A stretch of DNA of 20,322 bases, from positions 1-20,322 of the forward strand of contig JAYGED010000005.1 of assembly GCA_046582565.1 (NCBI GenBank), in the 5' to 3' direction. Below the pieces are notes generated by a model, which saw only the letters and a list, made by a program, of their open reading frames with translations, searched no databases and was not told the DNA's origin. Position numbers and translations under genes: made by a program. Each line of letters begins with the position of its first letter. Position 1 is the first letter of the stretch. Below, one piece after another: positions 1 to 8,931 of the stretch. Source of the DNA: JAYGED01 sp046582565 (lineage in GTDB: Bacteria > Pseudomonadota > Alphaproteobacteria > JAAXGF01).

Positions 1-58
1 CTTGGCGTCCAGGCCGGCATACCGATTCGCGATGTCGAAAAAAACCCATTTGGCCCAT
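1..58 (-). pseudogene. IS5-like transposase, N-terminal fragment with a frameshift
   Basis: The ATG (complement of 56-58) and the sequence upstream match the right-hand transposase start at 20086. The run of A at 38-44 is seven long here, against six T at 20100-20105 in the right copy. After MGQMGFF the reading frame therefore shifts and the IADxxNRYAGLD-type continuation is lost. Only about 19 codons are inside the window. The extra base may be a true inactivating indel, a slippage site used for programmed frameshifting, or a homopolymer sequencing error. Confidence 0.6.
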
Positions 59-137
59 GGCTGGTTCCTCTGCCCTCGTGTCACGTCAACAGGATTCTAA
101 CCGATTGAAACGTGGGATTGCATATTTAGAGGTGCCC
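1..137 (-). mobile_element. IS5-like insertion sequence, left copy (partial, one end only)
   Basis: Positions 1-137 are the reverse complement of 20007-20142, with one substitution (position 96 against 20048) and one extra A in the run at 38-44. Similarity ends exactly at 137, and the next four bases (138-141) are TTAA. The right copy also has TTAA just outside its end (20003-20006). This fits an IS5-type YTAR target site and places the IS tip at the inner GGGCACCTCTAAAT end. The transposase reads leftwards out of the window. The outer end and its flanking duplication are not visible. Family assignment rests on the transposase N-terminus of the right copy. Confidence 0.85.
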
Positions 138-159
138 TTAAGAATCAAGGGACGTCAAA

Positions 160-237
160 ATGGATGCTGTCGATATACTACTTATCGTTCTGGGTCTCGC
201 CTTGGTTGGCTTGCTGGTTATCAAGTTCAGGGGGTGA
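160..237 (+). CDS. possible 25-residue single-pass membrane peptide
   Basis: A short frame starts at ATG 160 and stops at TGA 235-237. AAGGGA at 147-152 lies 7 bases upstream, a well-placed ribosome binding site. The peptide begins MDAVDI, continues as an uninterrupted hydrophobic stretch of about 17 residues rich in Leu, Val, Ile and Gly, and ends VIKFRG. This gives one membrane segment with positive residues at the C-terminus, suggesting N-out/C-in topology. I do not recognise a family. It could be a KdpF-like small membrane protein, or the surviving N-terminal anchor of a longer gene such as an RmuC-type protein. The IS end is only 22 bases upstream, so its original promoter may have been removed. 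Confidence 0.35.
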   Translation: MDAVDILLIVLGLALVGLLVIKFRG

Positions 238-309
238 TGAGGCTGCTCGGGCGAAGCACCTCAACTAAACCGCACTCCTCGGCACCTGAATACGCCGATC
301 TACATCTTA

Positions 310-1434
310 CTATCCATTCAATTGCGCGAAGCGCCGTAAATGGTGGTCGCTATCGCCGAACAGCTGACCGATCATGGTCAGGCGCTTGAAATAATGGCCG
401 AGCTGATAGTCGTCGGTCATGGCGATGGCGCCGTGTAGCTGGACTGCTTCCTGGCCGATCAGACGTCCGGCCCTGGCGATTTGCACCTTTGCCGCCGACA
501 CCGCCCGAGCCCGAACATTCGCTTCCCCATCGGCCTGCATGGCGGCGACCATGACTAGCGAGCGGCTTTCCTCGGCCGCGATGACCATATCGACCATGCG
601 ATGCTGCAGGGCCTGGAATTTGCCGATGGGTTGGCCGAACTGTTCGCGGGTCTTGAGGTATTCAAGGGTCAGATCATTGATCACCGCCATAATGCCGAGG
701 GCCTCGGCCATGACCGCAACTGCTGCCTGGTCGATGGTTTGCTCGATCAAAGGCAAGGCGCCGTCCGCCTCGCTTATCAGCGTCGCCTCGGCCTGGTCGA
801 AATTGATTTCCGCCGCCCGCATGCCGTCCATGGTGGCATAGCCGCGCAGGCCCAGCCCGGCGCTCGCGGCATCGACAAGAAACAGCGAAATGCCGCTCCT
901 GTCCCGCACATCGCCGCCGGTTCGCCCCGAGACGATGATCATGTCGGCGCTGTCGCCATTGAGAACGACGCTCTTTTGGCCGTTGAGCCGATAGCCAGCG
1001 CCGTGCTTTACGGCGGTCAGCTCCACATGGTGGAGGTCGTGGCGCGATTGACGCTCGGTGTAGGCGAAGGCGAGCAGCAGCCGGCCCTCGATAAGGGTTG
1101 GCAGCAAATCGGCCTTTTGTGTTTCAGTGCCGCCGCCGAGAATCAACCCACCGCCGAGTATGGCCGTCGCCAGCAGGGGCTCGACCACCAGCCCGCGGCC
1201 GAGTTCTTCCATCATCAGCATGGTCTCAACGGCGCCGCCGCCGCTGCCGCCGTAAGCTACGGGCAGGGCGGCGCCGGGCCAGCCGAGAGTGGCCATGGCG
1301 GCCCAGGCCTCGCGGCTGAAGCCGTCGCCGAGGGCCGCATGAGCGCGGCGCTTCTCGAAGGGATAATCGCGCGTAATGTATTGCTCGACGCTTTCCTTGA
1401 GCAGCCGCTGGTCATCGGAGAGTGAAAAGTCCAT
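310..1434 (-). CDS. acyl-CoA dehydrogenase, small-subunit type (pimeloyl-CoA dehydrogenase PimD-like)
   Basis: This 374-residue flavin enzyme is predicted to catalyse alpha,beta-desaturation of an acyl-CoA in the cytoplasm. The N-terminus MDFSLSDDQRLLKESVEQYI, the GGSGGGAVETMLMMEELG segment (about 62-79), the REQFGQPIGKFQALQHRM helix and the HGAIAMTDDYQLGHYFKRL C-terminal segment are typical of PimD-type subunits. The C-terminal position that carries the catalytic Glu in homotetrameric ACADs (EGT motif) reads FGDSD here, so there is no classical base. This agrees with a heteromeric partner. The ATG lies 3 bases after the stop of the large-subunit gene with only a weak Shine-Dalgarno, so translation is probably coupled. 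Substrate is unknown; dicarboxyl-CoA or branched acyl-CoA is possible from family knowledge. Confidence 0.85.
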   Translation of the reverse strand: MDFSLSDDQRLLKESVEQYITRDYPFEKRRAHAALGDGFSREAWAAMATLGWPGAALPVAYGGSGGGAVETMLMMEELGRGLVVEPLLATAILGGGLILGGGTETQKADLLPTLIEGRLLLAFAYTERQSRHDLHHVELTAVKHGAGYRLNGQKSVVLNGDSADMIIVSGRTGGDVRDRSGISLFLVDAASAGLGLRGYATMDGMRAAEINFDQAEATLISEADGALPLIEQTIDQAAVAVMAEALGIMAVINDLTLEYLKTREQFGQPIGKFQALQHRMVDMVIAAEESRSLVMVAAMQADGEANVRARAVSAAKVQIARAGRLIGQEAVQLHGAIAMTDDYQLGHYFKRLTMIGQLFGDSDHHLRRFAQLNG

Positions 1435-1437
1435 CGC

Positions 1438-2634
1438 CTATAGCCCGAGTAGATGCTTGGCCATGATGTTCTTCTGGATTTCGTTTGAGCCCGAATAGAT
1501 GGAAATCTTGCGGGCGTTGAAATAGCGCGGGCTCACCGGGGCGGCGTAATCCGGGCCGATAGGGTCTTCGTTCCAGCCGTCGATCAGGGCTTCAGGCGTA
1601 TAGGGCAAGGCGTGAGGTCCAAGCGCCTCCAGGGTCGCCTCGGTGATCGCCTGCTGTACTTCCGAGCCCCTGATCTTGAGCAGGGAGACCAGCGGTCCGG
1701 GCTCATCGCCGGCGTCGGTGGCGGCGATGAAACGCAGGGTGGTGAATTCCAGCGCCGTAAGCTCGATCTCAAGCGCCGCCAGCCGGTCGGCGAAATGGAC
1801 ATCCTCAATCAGCGGACGGCCGCCGGATTGCTCCCTGCCCGCGATAGTTTTTAGCTGCGCCAGCAGCCGTTTCGAGCGCGGTACGTCGGCGATCATCAGG
1901 CGCTCGTGGCTGAGCAGCAGCTTGGCGTAGGTCCAGCCCTTGTTTTCCTCGCCGACACGGTTTTCCACCGGCACGACCACATCGTCGAAGCGCACCTCGT
2001 TGATCTCGTCGCCGCCGTCGATGGTGATGATCGGCCGCAGGGTCACGCCGGGGCTTTTCATGTCGATGAGCAGGAAGGAGATGCCTTTCTGGCGCTTGCC
2101 CTTGCTCGACGTGCGCACCAGACAGAAGATCATGTCAGCATGCTGGGCGTCGGTCGTCCAGGTCTTGATCCCATTGACCCGGTACGTATCGCCCTGGCGC
2201 TCCGCCTTGGTCTTGAGGGAGGCGAGATCGGAGCCTGCGTTGGGCTCGGAATAGCCCTGGCACCACCAGTCTTCGCCGGCGAGGATGCGCGGTAGATAAT
2301 GAGCTTTCTGGGCATCCGAGCCATAGGCCAGGATCACAGGACCGACCAGCTTGGTGCCGAAAACATTGGTCCCCGGCGCGCCGCCGGTGATCAGCACGTC
2401 CTCGAAGATGTAGTTTCTGATGCTGCTCCAGCCGGTGCCGCCATTCTCCAGGGGCCAGCTCGGCGCGCCGTAGCCGTGATCATGGAGGATGGTCTGCCAG
2501 TCCTGGCTATCGGCCTTGGTGACGGTCAGCCCTTCCAGCACCCGGCGCTTGGTGGCTGGCGACAAATTTTCCGCCACAAATGAGCGAATCTCGTCTCGAA
2601 AGGCGCGGTCTTCGGGGCTCAAATCGAGGTTCAT
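1438..2634 (-). CDS. acyl-CoA dehydrogenase, large-subunit type (PimC-like)
   Basis: The 398-residue product MNLDLSPEDRAFRDEIRSFV... has the ACAD N-terminal helical domain, the flavin-contact segment GYSEPNAGSDLASLKTKA, the WTTDAQHAD motif and a C-terminal SIYSGSNEIQKNIMAKHLL. The usual catalytic Glu of the EGT/EGS motif is Ser here (YSGSNE), as in PimC-type large subunits. The frame stays open upstream to 2862, but that extension is low-complexity. AAGG at 2643-2646 sits 8 bases before the ATG at 2634, so I choose this start; ATG 2640 is the alternative. It is the first gene of a two-gene unit with the small subunit and probably forms a heterotetramer with it. Confidence 0.85.
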   Translation of the reverse strand: MNLDLSPEDRAFRDEIRSFVAENLSPATKRRVLEGLTVTKADSQDWQTILHDHGYGAPSWPLENGGTGWSSIRNYIFEDVLITGGAPGTNVFGTKLVGPVILAYGSDAQKAHYLPRILAGEDWWCQGYSEPNAGSDLASLKTKAERQGDTYRVNGIKTWTTDAQHADMIFCLVRTSSKGKRQKGISFLLIDMKSPGVTLRPIITIDGGDEINEVRFDDVVVPVENRVGEENKGWTYAKLLLSHERLMIADVPRSKRLLAQLKTIAGREQSGGRPLIEDVHFADRLAALEIELTALEFTTLRFIAATDAGDEPGPLVSLLKIRGSEVQQAITEATLEALGPHALPYTPEALIDGWNEDPIGPDYAAPVSPRYFNARKISIYSGSNEIQKNIMAKHLLGL

Positions 2635-2666
2635 GGACATAACCTTGGAGAGTGGCGGCCAGGGGA

Positions 2667-2675
2667 TGCTATACA
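2667..2675 (+). promoter_or_regulatory. possible extended -10 promoter for the SDR gene
   Basis: TGCTATACA at 2667-2675 matches an extended -10 element (TGnTATAAT). TTGGAG at 2645-2650 would be a -35 box with a long 19-base spacer. A start near 2682 would leave a leader of about 30 bases before ATG 2711, containing the ribosome binding site GGAAGGATAGGG. The site lies in the 76-base divergent gap between the dehydrogenase pair and the SDR gene. It is based on short motifs only. Confidence 0.3.
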
Positions 2676-2710
2676 GCGCATCAGGGATGTTCAATGGAAG
2701 GATAGGGCAA

Positions 2711-3475
2711 ATGTTCGATCTCACGGGCACGGTCGCCTTGATAACCGGCGCGACCAAGGGCATCGGCCGGGCGATTGCCTTTGCCATGGCCGAGGCGGGC
2801 GCCAAAGTGGTGGTCTCGAGCCGCGATGCGGAACGCTGCGCCGAGACTGCCGGCGCGATCAACGACGCCGGCGGGGACGCGAGCGGCTACGCCTGCAACA
2901 TCTCCCACATGGATCAGCTCCGGAGCCTCGTCGATCACGCCTTGGCGGCCCATGGCCGCATCGATTGCCTGGTGTGCAACGCCGCGGTCAATCCCCATTA
3001 CGGCCCCATGGCGACGATACCCGAGGACGCCTACGACAAGATCATGGCGAGCAATGTGAAGAGCAGCCTGTGGCTCTGCAATATGGTGGCGCCGCAGATG
3101 GCCGAGCGGCGCGACGGCTCGATCATCATCATCTCCTCCATCGCCGGTATGGCGGGCAGCAAGGGCATCGGCGTCTACGGCATCTCCAAAGCCGCCGATT
3201 CCCAGCTCGCGCGCAACCTCGCCGTGGAATGGGGGGCCGACAACATCCGCGCCAACTGCATCGCGCCGGGCCTGGTCAAAACCGACTTCGCCCGCGCCTT
3301 GTGGGAAGACCCGGAGATGAGCGCCCAGGCGCTGAAAGGCTACCCCCTGGGCCGCCTCGGCGAGCCCGAAGACATCGCCGGCGCTGCGGTGTTCCTGGCC
3401 GCGAAAGCGGGCCAATGGCTCACCGGCCAGACCATCGTAATCGACGGCGGCTGGGCTATCGGGCGGGGGGCTTAG
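2711..3475 (+). CDS. SDR-family NAD(P)-dependent oxidoreductase (LvaD/FabG-like fold)
   Basis: This 254-residue short-chain dehydrogenase has all classical landmarks: cofactor motif TGATKGIG (12-19), NAAV (90-93), Asn115, Ser143, and YxxxK at Tyr156 and Lys160. The C-terminal IDGGWAIG is also typical. It would oxidise or reduce a hydroxyacyl/ketoacyl substrate, perhaps a 3-hydroxyacyl-CoA intermediate. The subtype with SNVKSSLWLCNMV and GLVKTDFARALWEDP is common next to acyl-CoA dehydrogenase and phosphotransferase genes. ATG 2711 is preferred because GGAAGGATAGGG precedes it; an in-frame ATG at 2687 is an alternative. The next gene starts 3 bases after the stop, so the two are co-transcribed. 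Confidence 0.88.
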   Translation: MFDLTGTVALITGATKGIGRAIAFAMAEAGAKVVVSSRDAERCAETAGAINDAGGDASGYACNISHMDQLRSLVDHALAAHGRIDCLVCNAAVNPHYGPMATIPEDAYDKIMASNVKSSLWLCNMVAPQMAERRDGSIIIISSIAGMAGSKGIGVYGISKAADSQLARNLAVEWGADNIRANCIAPGLVKTDFARALWEDPEMSAQALKGYPLGRLGEPEDIAGAAVFLAAKAGQWLTGQTIVIDGGWAIGRGA

Positions 3476-3477
3476 GC

Positions 3478-4260
3478 ATGAGCTTACAAATTGCCGAGCG
3501 CTGGTTTGAGCGGCGCGCTATCGATGACGACATCACCCATTTGTGGGAGCCCCATGTGGTGCCTCTCATGCGCTGTAATATCTGGCATGTACGGGGGCGG
3601 GACCGGGATTTGTTCATCGATACGGGCATGGGGGTGGCGAGCCTGAAGGAGGCCGCCCACGATCTGCTCGACAAGCCGGTGACCGCCGTCGCCACCCACA
3701 CCCACGGCGACCATGTGGGCGGCCATGGCGAGTTCGACCATTGTCTGGTGCATCGCGATGAGGCGCAGAGTCTGGAGGCCTCGAGGGAGGGCACCGGCCT
3801 GGGGGCGGCCGGTTTGTTCGGCCCCGAGGAAGTCGCCTATCTGCAGCATTCAGGCTATGAGATCGACCTCGAAACCCTGCTCATCACAGCGCTTCCTCAT
3901 GCCGGTTACGATCCCGACGCCTACCGGGTGCTGCCGGCTCCGGCCAGCGAGATCGTGGATGCGGGCGATGTTGTCGACACCGGCGACCGAGCCTTCGAGG
4001 TTATCCATCTGCCGGGCCATTCGCCGGGCTCCATCGGCCTGTGGGAGGCGGATACGGGCATCCTGTTTTCCGGCGATTGCGTCTATGACGGGCCGCTGCT
4101 CGATGGTTTCGAGGATTCCGATATCGCCTTCTACATCGACTCCATGAAGCGCCTGCGCGATCTGCCGGTGCGCGTGGTCCACGCCGGCCACGACCCCAGC
4201 TTCGACCGCGACCGCCTGCACGAGCTGATCGACGCCTATTTGTCCAAGCGCGATAGGTAG
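3478..4260 (+). CDS. metallo-beta-lactamase-fold hydrolase
   Basis: This 260-residue protein has the metal-binding signature THTHGDH (73-79; His74, His76, Asp78, His79), a third-site His181 in LPGHSPGS, Asp200 in FSGDCVYDG and His238 near the C-terminus. This is a complete two-metal MBL site. The family includes glyoxalase II-type thioesterases and lactonases. In this context hydrolysis of a thioester or lactone in the catabolic pathway is plausible, but the substrate cannot be read from the sequence. It starts 3 bases after the SDR stop, with a G-rich Shine-Dalgarno-like run inside the SDR 3' end. The reading frame is open further upstream, but that part overlaps the SDR gene and is a shadow. 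Confidence 0.87.
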   Translation: MSLQIAERWFERRAIDDDITHLWEPHVVPLMRCNIWHVRGRDRDLFIDTGMGVASLKEAAHDLLDKPVTAVATHTHGDHVGGHGEFDHCLVHRDEAQSLEASREGTGLGAAGLFGPEEVAYLQHSGYEIDLETLLITALPHAGYDPDAYRVLPAPASEIVDAGDVVDTGDRAFEVIHLPGHSPGSIGLWEADTGILFSGDCVYDGPLLDGFEDSDIAFYIDSMKRLRDLPVRVVHAGHDPSFDRDRLHELIDAYLSKRDR

Positions 4261-4331
4261 GGCTTTGTAATTCAGCTATCTCCTGGGCGCTGAGTCGAGT
4301 CCACGACATCGCTGCTTCTTGGTGCTGGCTA

Positions 4332-4360
4332 TTGTAAACTGGGAGGTGACAGGTTACACT
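4332..4360 (+). promoter_or_regulatory. candidate sigma70 promoter for higBA
   Basis: TTGTAA (4332-4337) and TACACT (4355-4360) are separated by exactly 17 bases and each matches four of six consensus positions. Transcription would begin at or a few bases from the higB ATG at 4367, giving a leaderless or near-leaderless toxin message. Short TGAC/GTCA arms at 4347-4350 and 4363-4366 flank the -10 box and could be part of an operator for the HigA repressor. The call is based on motifs and position only. Confidence 0.45.
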
Positions 4361-4366
4361 GAGTCA

Positions 4367-4645
4367 ATGATCGTCAGCTTCCGCCATAAAGGACTCAAGC
4401 TTCTTTACGAGAAAGGGGAGCGGCGGCGGGTGCCGTCTGAATACGCCGACAAGATTGAGCGCATTCTGTTCCGTCTCAACGAGGCGACGGAGCCCGTGAA
4501 CATGGACCTGCCGGGATTTCGTCTGCACCCCTTGAAGGGCGATCTCAAGGGATTCTGGTCGGTCAGCGTTTCGGGCAACTGGCGCATCATCTTTCGTTTC
4601 GAGGGCGTTCATGCCTGCGATACGGATCTGGTCGATTATCATTAG
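4367..4645 (+). CDS. higB: HigB-type toxin, RelE superfamily mRNA interferase
   Basis: The 92-residue product starts MIVSFRHKGLKLLYEKGERR and contains HPLKGDLKGFWSVSVSGNWR followed by IIFRFE and a C-terminal DYH. These are the hallmarks of HigB toxins, which cleave mRNA at the ribosome. Length is normal for the family. The start at 4367 is chosen because family members begin with MI.SF; the frame is open further upstream without similarity. There is no good ribosome binding site within 15 bases, in line with a leaderless transcript from the promoter at 4332-4360. It is followed by higA with toxin-first order, typical for HigBA. Confidence 0.92.
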   Translation: MIVSFRHKGLKLLYEKGERRRVPSEYADKIERILFRLNEATEPVNMDLPGFRLHPLKGDLKGFWSVSVSGNWRIIFRFEGVHACDTDLVDYH

Positions 4646-4657
4646 GAGGATCATGAC

Positions 4658-4948
4658 ATGGCTATGAAGAACCCACCCCATCCCGGCCTGTCCGTCCGCC
4701 ACGACTGTCTTGAACCCTTGGGACTCAGCGTGACCATGGCCGCCGGCAAGCTCGGCGTGAGCCGCAAGCAGATGTCGGACATCGTGAATTGCCGTTCCGG
4801 CATCTCGCCCGAGATGGCGATCCGCCTCGACAAGGCCTTCGGTGGTGGCGCGGACACCTGGTATCGATTGCAGGCTGCTTACGACCTGGCCCAAGCCATG
4901 AAGAAAGCCGACCAAATCAAGGTCAAGCGGGTCTCACACGCGGCGTAG
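4658..4948 (+). CDS. higA: HigA-type antitoxin, XRE/HTH family
   Basis: This 96-residue protein carries an HTH_3 domain (roughly 22-75): SVTMAAGKLGVSRKQMSDIV is the recognition region, followed by SGISPEMAIRLDKAFGGGAD. HigA antitoxins bind HigB and repress their own promoter. A strong ribosome binding site (AGGAGGA around 4644-4650) overlaps the higB stop, so antitoxin should be translated more efficiently than toxin. The C-terminus is short and basic. The pair lies between the SDR/MBL unit and the end of the convergent five-gene operon. Confidence 0.92.
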   Translation: MAMKNPPHPGLSVRHDCLEPLGLSVTMAAGKLGVSRKQMSDIVNCRSGISPEMAIRLDKAFGGGADTWYRLQAAYDLAQAMKKADQIKVKRVSHAA

Positions 4949-4971
4949 CATCTTTTCGTCGGCTGCTTGGT

Positions 4972-6051
4972 TTAGGTCTCAGGAGCGCCCGCCAACGCCA
5001 GCCCCTTCTCGATCAGCGTCTCGACCCGCTCTCCCATGTCGGCGAAGCGTTTGTCCTGGGTTTGGCCGCGCAGCCAGCGGATGTGGATTTGCTGCAGGAT
5101 GACGGCGATCTTGAAGGCGCCGAAGATGTGGTACCAGAGAACATCATGCAGGGCGAAGCCGGTTTGCTCGCCGTAGCGGGCTATGGCCTCGGCCCGGCTC
5201 GGGAAGCCGTCGCGCCAGGTCGGCATGGCGGCGGCGGCGTGCCACTGGTGGGGGTCGCCCGCCTCGACCCAAAAGTTGAGCAGATAGCCGAGATCCATCA
5301 GCGGATCGCCGCGGGTGCACATGTCCCAATCGAGCAGGGCGACGGCGCGGTCCGGGTCGTCCGTGCCGACCAGCATATTGTCGAGCTTGTAATCATTGTG
5401 GATCAGGCTGGTCTGGCTTGAACTTGGCACGCCGGCTTCGAGCCAGGCGATCAATTGGTCCATGGCCGGATAATCGCGGTCCTTCGCCTTATACCAACGA
5501 CCGCTCCAGCCTGCGAGCTGGCGGGCGACGAAGCCCTCGGGGCGGCCGAGATCGCCGAGACCGCAGGCCTCCGCATCGACCTTGTGGAAGGCCGCCAGGC
5601 TGTCGATCATCATCTCGCCGATGCGCCGCGCCAGGTCCGGATCGCCGAGGAAACGCTCGGGCAGATCGATGCGGATGACCCGGCCCACCCGGCGCTCCAT
5701 GACCATGAACTCGGCGCCGATGATGGATGCGTCGTCGCACAGCAGATAGCATTCCGGCGCCAGATCGAACAGCCGGTGCAGGCGCGACAGCACACGATGC
5801 TCGCGGCTCATATCGTGGGACGAGGCGGCGATGGGGCCGAGCGGCGGGCGGCGCAGGACGAATTCGCGAGGCCCATAGCGCAGCAGATAGGTCAGGTTGG
5901 CATGGCCGCCGCCGAACTGGCCGAGGGTGAGGGGGCCTTCCGCGCCGGGCAGGCGGCCGCGCAGATAGGCCTCGAGCCGCGCCGCATCCAGGCCCTCGTC
6001 GGCGCGGATCGGGATCAGTTCACTATCGCCATTCATCAAATCAGCGGTCAT
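4972..6051 (-). CDS. APH-family phosphotransferase, ACAD10/11 kinase-domain / LvaA-like
   Basis: This 359-residue protein has the aminoglycoside-phosphotransferase/choline-kinase fold. A Gly-rich nucleotide loop lies at FGGGHANLTY (46-55), a Lys-region equivalent at EFVLRRPP, the catalytic loop HNDYKLDN (218-225) and the metal-binding DWDMCTRGDP (241-250). Bacterial members beside acyl-CoA dehydrogenases correspond to the kinase half of mammalian ACAD10/11 and to Pseudomonas LvaA, which phosphorylate the 4-hydroxyl of a hydroxyacyl-CoA. Antibiotic resistance is unlikely. It is the last gene of the five-gene minus-strand operon, 9 bases after the ACAD stop. No clear ribosome binding site is seen; ATG 6036 is an alternative start. 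Confidence 0.85.
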   Translation of the reverse strand: MTADLMNGDSELIPIRADEGLDAARLEAYLRGRLPGAEGPLTLGQFGGGHANLTYLLRYGPREFVLRRPPLGPIAASSHDMSREHRVLSRLHRLFDLAPECYLLCDDASIIGAEFMVMERRVGRVIRIDLPERFLGDPDLARRIGEMMIDSLAAFHKVDAEACGLGDLGRPEGFVARQLAGWSGRWYKAKDRDYPAMDQLIAWLEAGVPSSSQTSLIHNDYKLDNMLVGTDDPDRAVALLDWDMCTRGDPLMDLGYLLNFWVEAGDPHQWHAAAAMPTWRDGFPSRAEAIARYGEQTGFALHDVLWYHIFGAFKIAVILQQIHIRWLRGQTQDKRFADMGERVETLIEKGLALAGAPET

Positions 6052-6060
6052 CGGGTGGCG

Positions 6061-7266
6061 TCAGCCCTGGTATTTGGCGAGTTCGTGGCGGGCGATGGCG
6101 CGGCTATGGACCGCGTCCGGCCCGTCGGCGAGTCGCAGGGTGCGCGAATGGGCCCAGGCTGCGGCCAGGGCGAAATCGGGCGACACCCCGGCGGCGCCAT
6201 GGGCCTGGATAGCGCGGTCGATGACGGCAAGCGCCATGTTCGGCGCCGCCACCTTGATCATGGAAATCTCGGCGCGCGCCGCCTTATTGCCGCGCTTGTC
6301 CATGCGGTCGGCAGCCATCAGGGTGAGCAGGCGGGACTGTTCGATGTCGATGCGGCATTGGGCGATGGTCTCGCGGACAACGCCCTGCTCGGCCAGGGGC
6401 TTGCCGAAGGCGACCCGATTGAGCACGCGCTCGCACAGGGATTCGAGTGACCGTTCAGCGACGCCGATCAGCCGCATGCAGTGATGAATACGCCCCGGCC
6501 CCAAGCGCCCCTGGGCGATCTCGAAACCGCGGCCCTCGCCGAGCAGCATGTTGTCGGCCGGCACGCGGACATCCTCGAAGGTCATCTCCCAATGGCCCTC
6601 GGGGGCGTGGTCATAGCCGAACACGGTGAGCGGCCGCAGCAGGGTGATGCCCGGCGTGTCCATGGGCACCAGGATCATCGATTGCTGGGCATGGCGCGCG
6701 GCGTTCGGGTCGGTCTTGCCCATAAAGATGAGGATCTTGCAGCGGTCGCCGCCGGCCCCGCTGATCCACCATTTATGGCCGTTGATGACATAGTCGTCGC
6801 CGTCGCGTTCGATGCGCGATTCGATATTGGTGGCGTCCGACGAGGCGACGGCGGGCTCGGTCATGGCGAAAGCCGAGCGGATTTCACCGGCCAGCAGGGG
6901 CTCCAGCCAGCGCGCCTTGTGGGCGTCTGTGCCGTAGCGCTCGAGAACCTCCATATTGCCGGTGTCGGGGGCCGAGCAGTTGAACACTTCGGGCGCCCAA
7001 TGGGCGCGTCCCATGATCTCGCAGAGCGGCGCATATTCCAGGTTGGTCAGGCCGGCGCCGCGTTCGCTTTCCGGCAGAAACAGATTCCACAAGCCGGCGT
7101 CGCGTGCCTGGGCCTTCAAATCATTCAGGATCGGCGGGGTCTGCCAGCGGTCGCCGTCCTCGATCTGCTCATGAAACTGCGCCTCAGCCGGCATGACGGT
7201 CTCGTTCATGAAGCTCATCAGGCGGCCGCGCAGGGCCTCTACCTTGTCGCTGTAATCAAAATCCAT
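6061..7266 (-). CDS. acyl-CoA dehydrogenase, ACAD10/11 (LvaC-like) clade
   Basis: The 401-residue product has the ACAD fold with AFAMTEPAVASSDATNIESR as flavin/substrate loop, GHKWWISGAGG, and a C-terminus RTLRLADGPDAVHSRAIARH (375-394). This LADGP-VH signature is characteristic of ACAD10/11-type enzymes. The residue at the position of the classical catalytic Glu (EGT) is Asp381 in a DGP context. Family knowledge: ACAD11/LvaC proteins act on 4-phosphoacyl-CoA made by the adjacent kinase, removing phosphate so that the chain can be hydrated at C3. The gene ends 9 bases before the kinase gene and starts 5 bases after the ligase stop, so the three are co-translated. Confidence 0.9.
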   Translation of the reverse strand: MDFDYSDKVEALRGRLMSFMNETVMPAEAQFHEQIEDGDRWQTPPILNDLKAQARDAGLWNLFLPESERGAGLTNLEYAPLCEIMGRAHWAPEVFNCSAPDTGNMEVLERYGTDAHKARWLEPLLAGEIRSAFAMTEPAVASSDATNIESRIERDGDDYVINGHKWWISGAGGDRCKILIFMGKTDPNAARHAQQSMILVPMDTPGITLLRPLTVFGYDHAPEGHWEMTFEDVRVPADNMLLGEGRGFEIAQGRLGPGRIHHCMRLIGVAERSLESLCERVLNRVAFGKPLAEQGVVRETIAQCRIDIEQSRLLTLMAADRMDKRGNKAARAEISMIKVAAPNMALAVIDRAIQAHGAAGVSPDFALAAAWAHSRTLRLADGPDAVHSRAIARHELAKYQG

Positions 7267-7271
7267 AATCT

Positions 7272-8906
<1,635 letters not shown>

Positions 8907-8931
8907 AGCGTGCTTACTCCCCGCATCCTAT

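Noticed and set aside
2635..2862. An N-terminal extension of the PimC-like dehydrogenase by about 75 residues
   Set aside because: The extension has no family similarity, runs antisense through the SDR start, and a better ribosome binding site precedes ATG 2634.
2965..3477. Upstream extension of the MBL hydrolase frame into the SDR gene
   Set aside because: The extension is Arg/His/Gly-rich shadow sequence inside the SDR gene; the MBL domain starts right after ATG 3478.
4972..6051. An aminoglycoside resistance gene
   Set aside because: The fold matches, but the operon context with ACAD11-like dehydrogenase and acyl-CoA ligase points to the acyl-CoA kinase branch.
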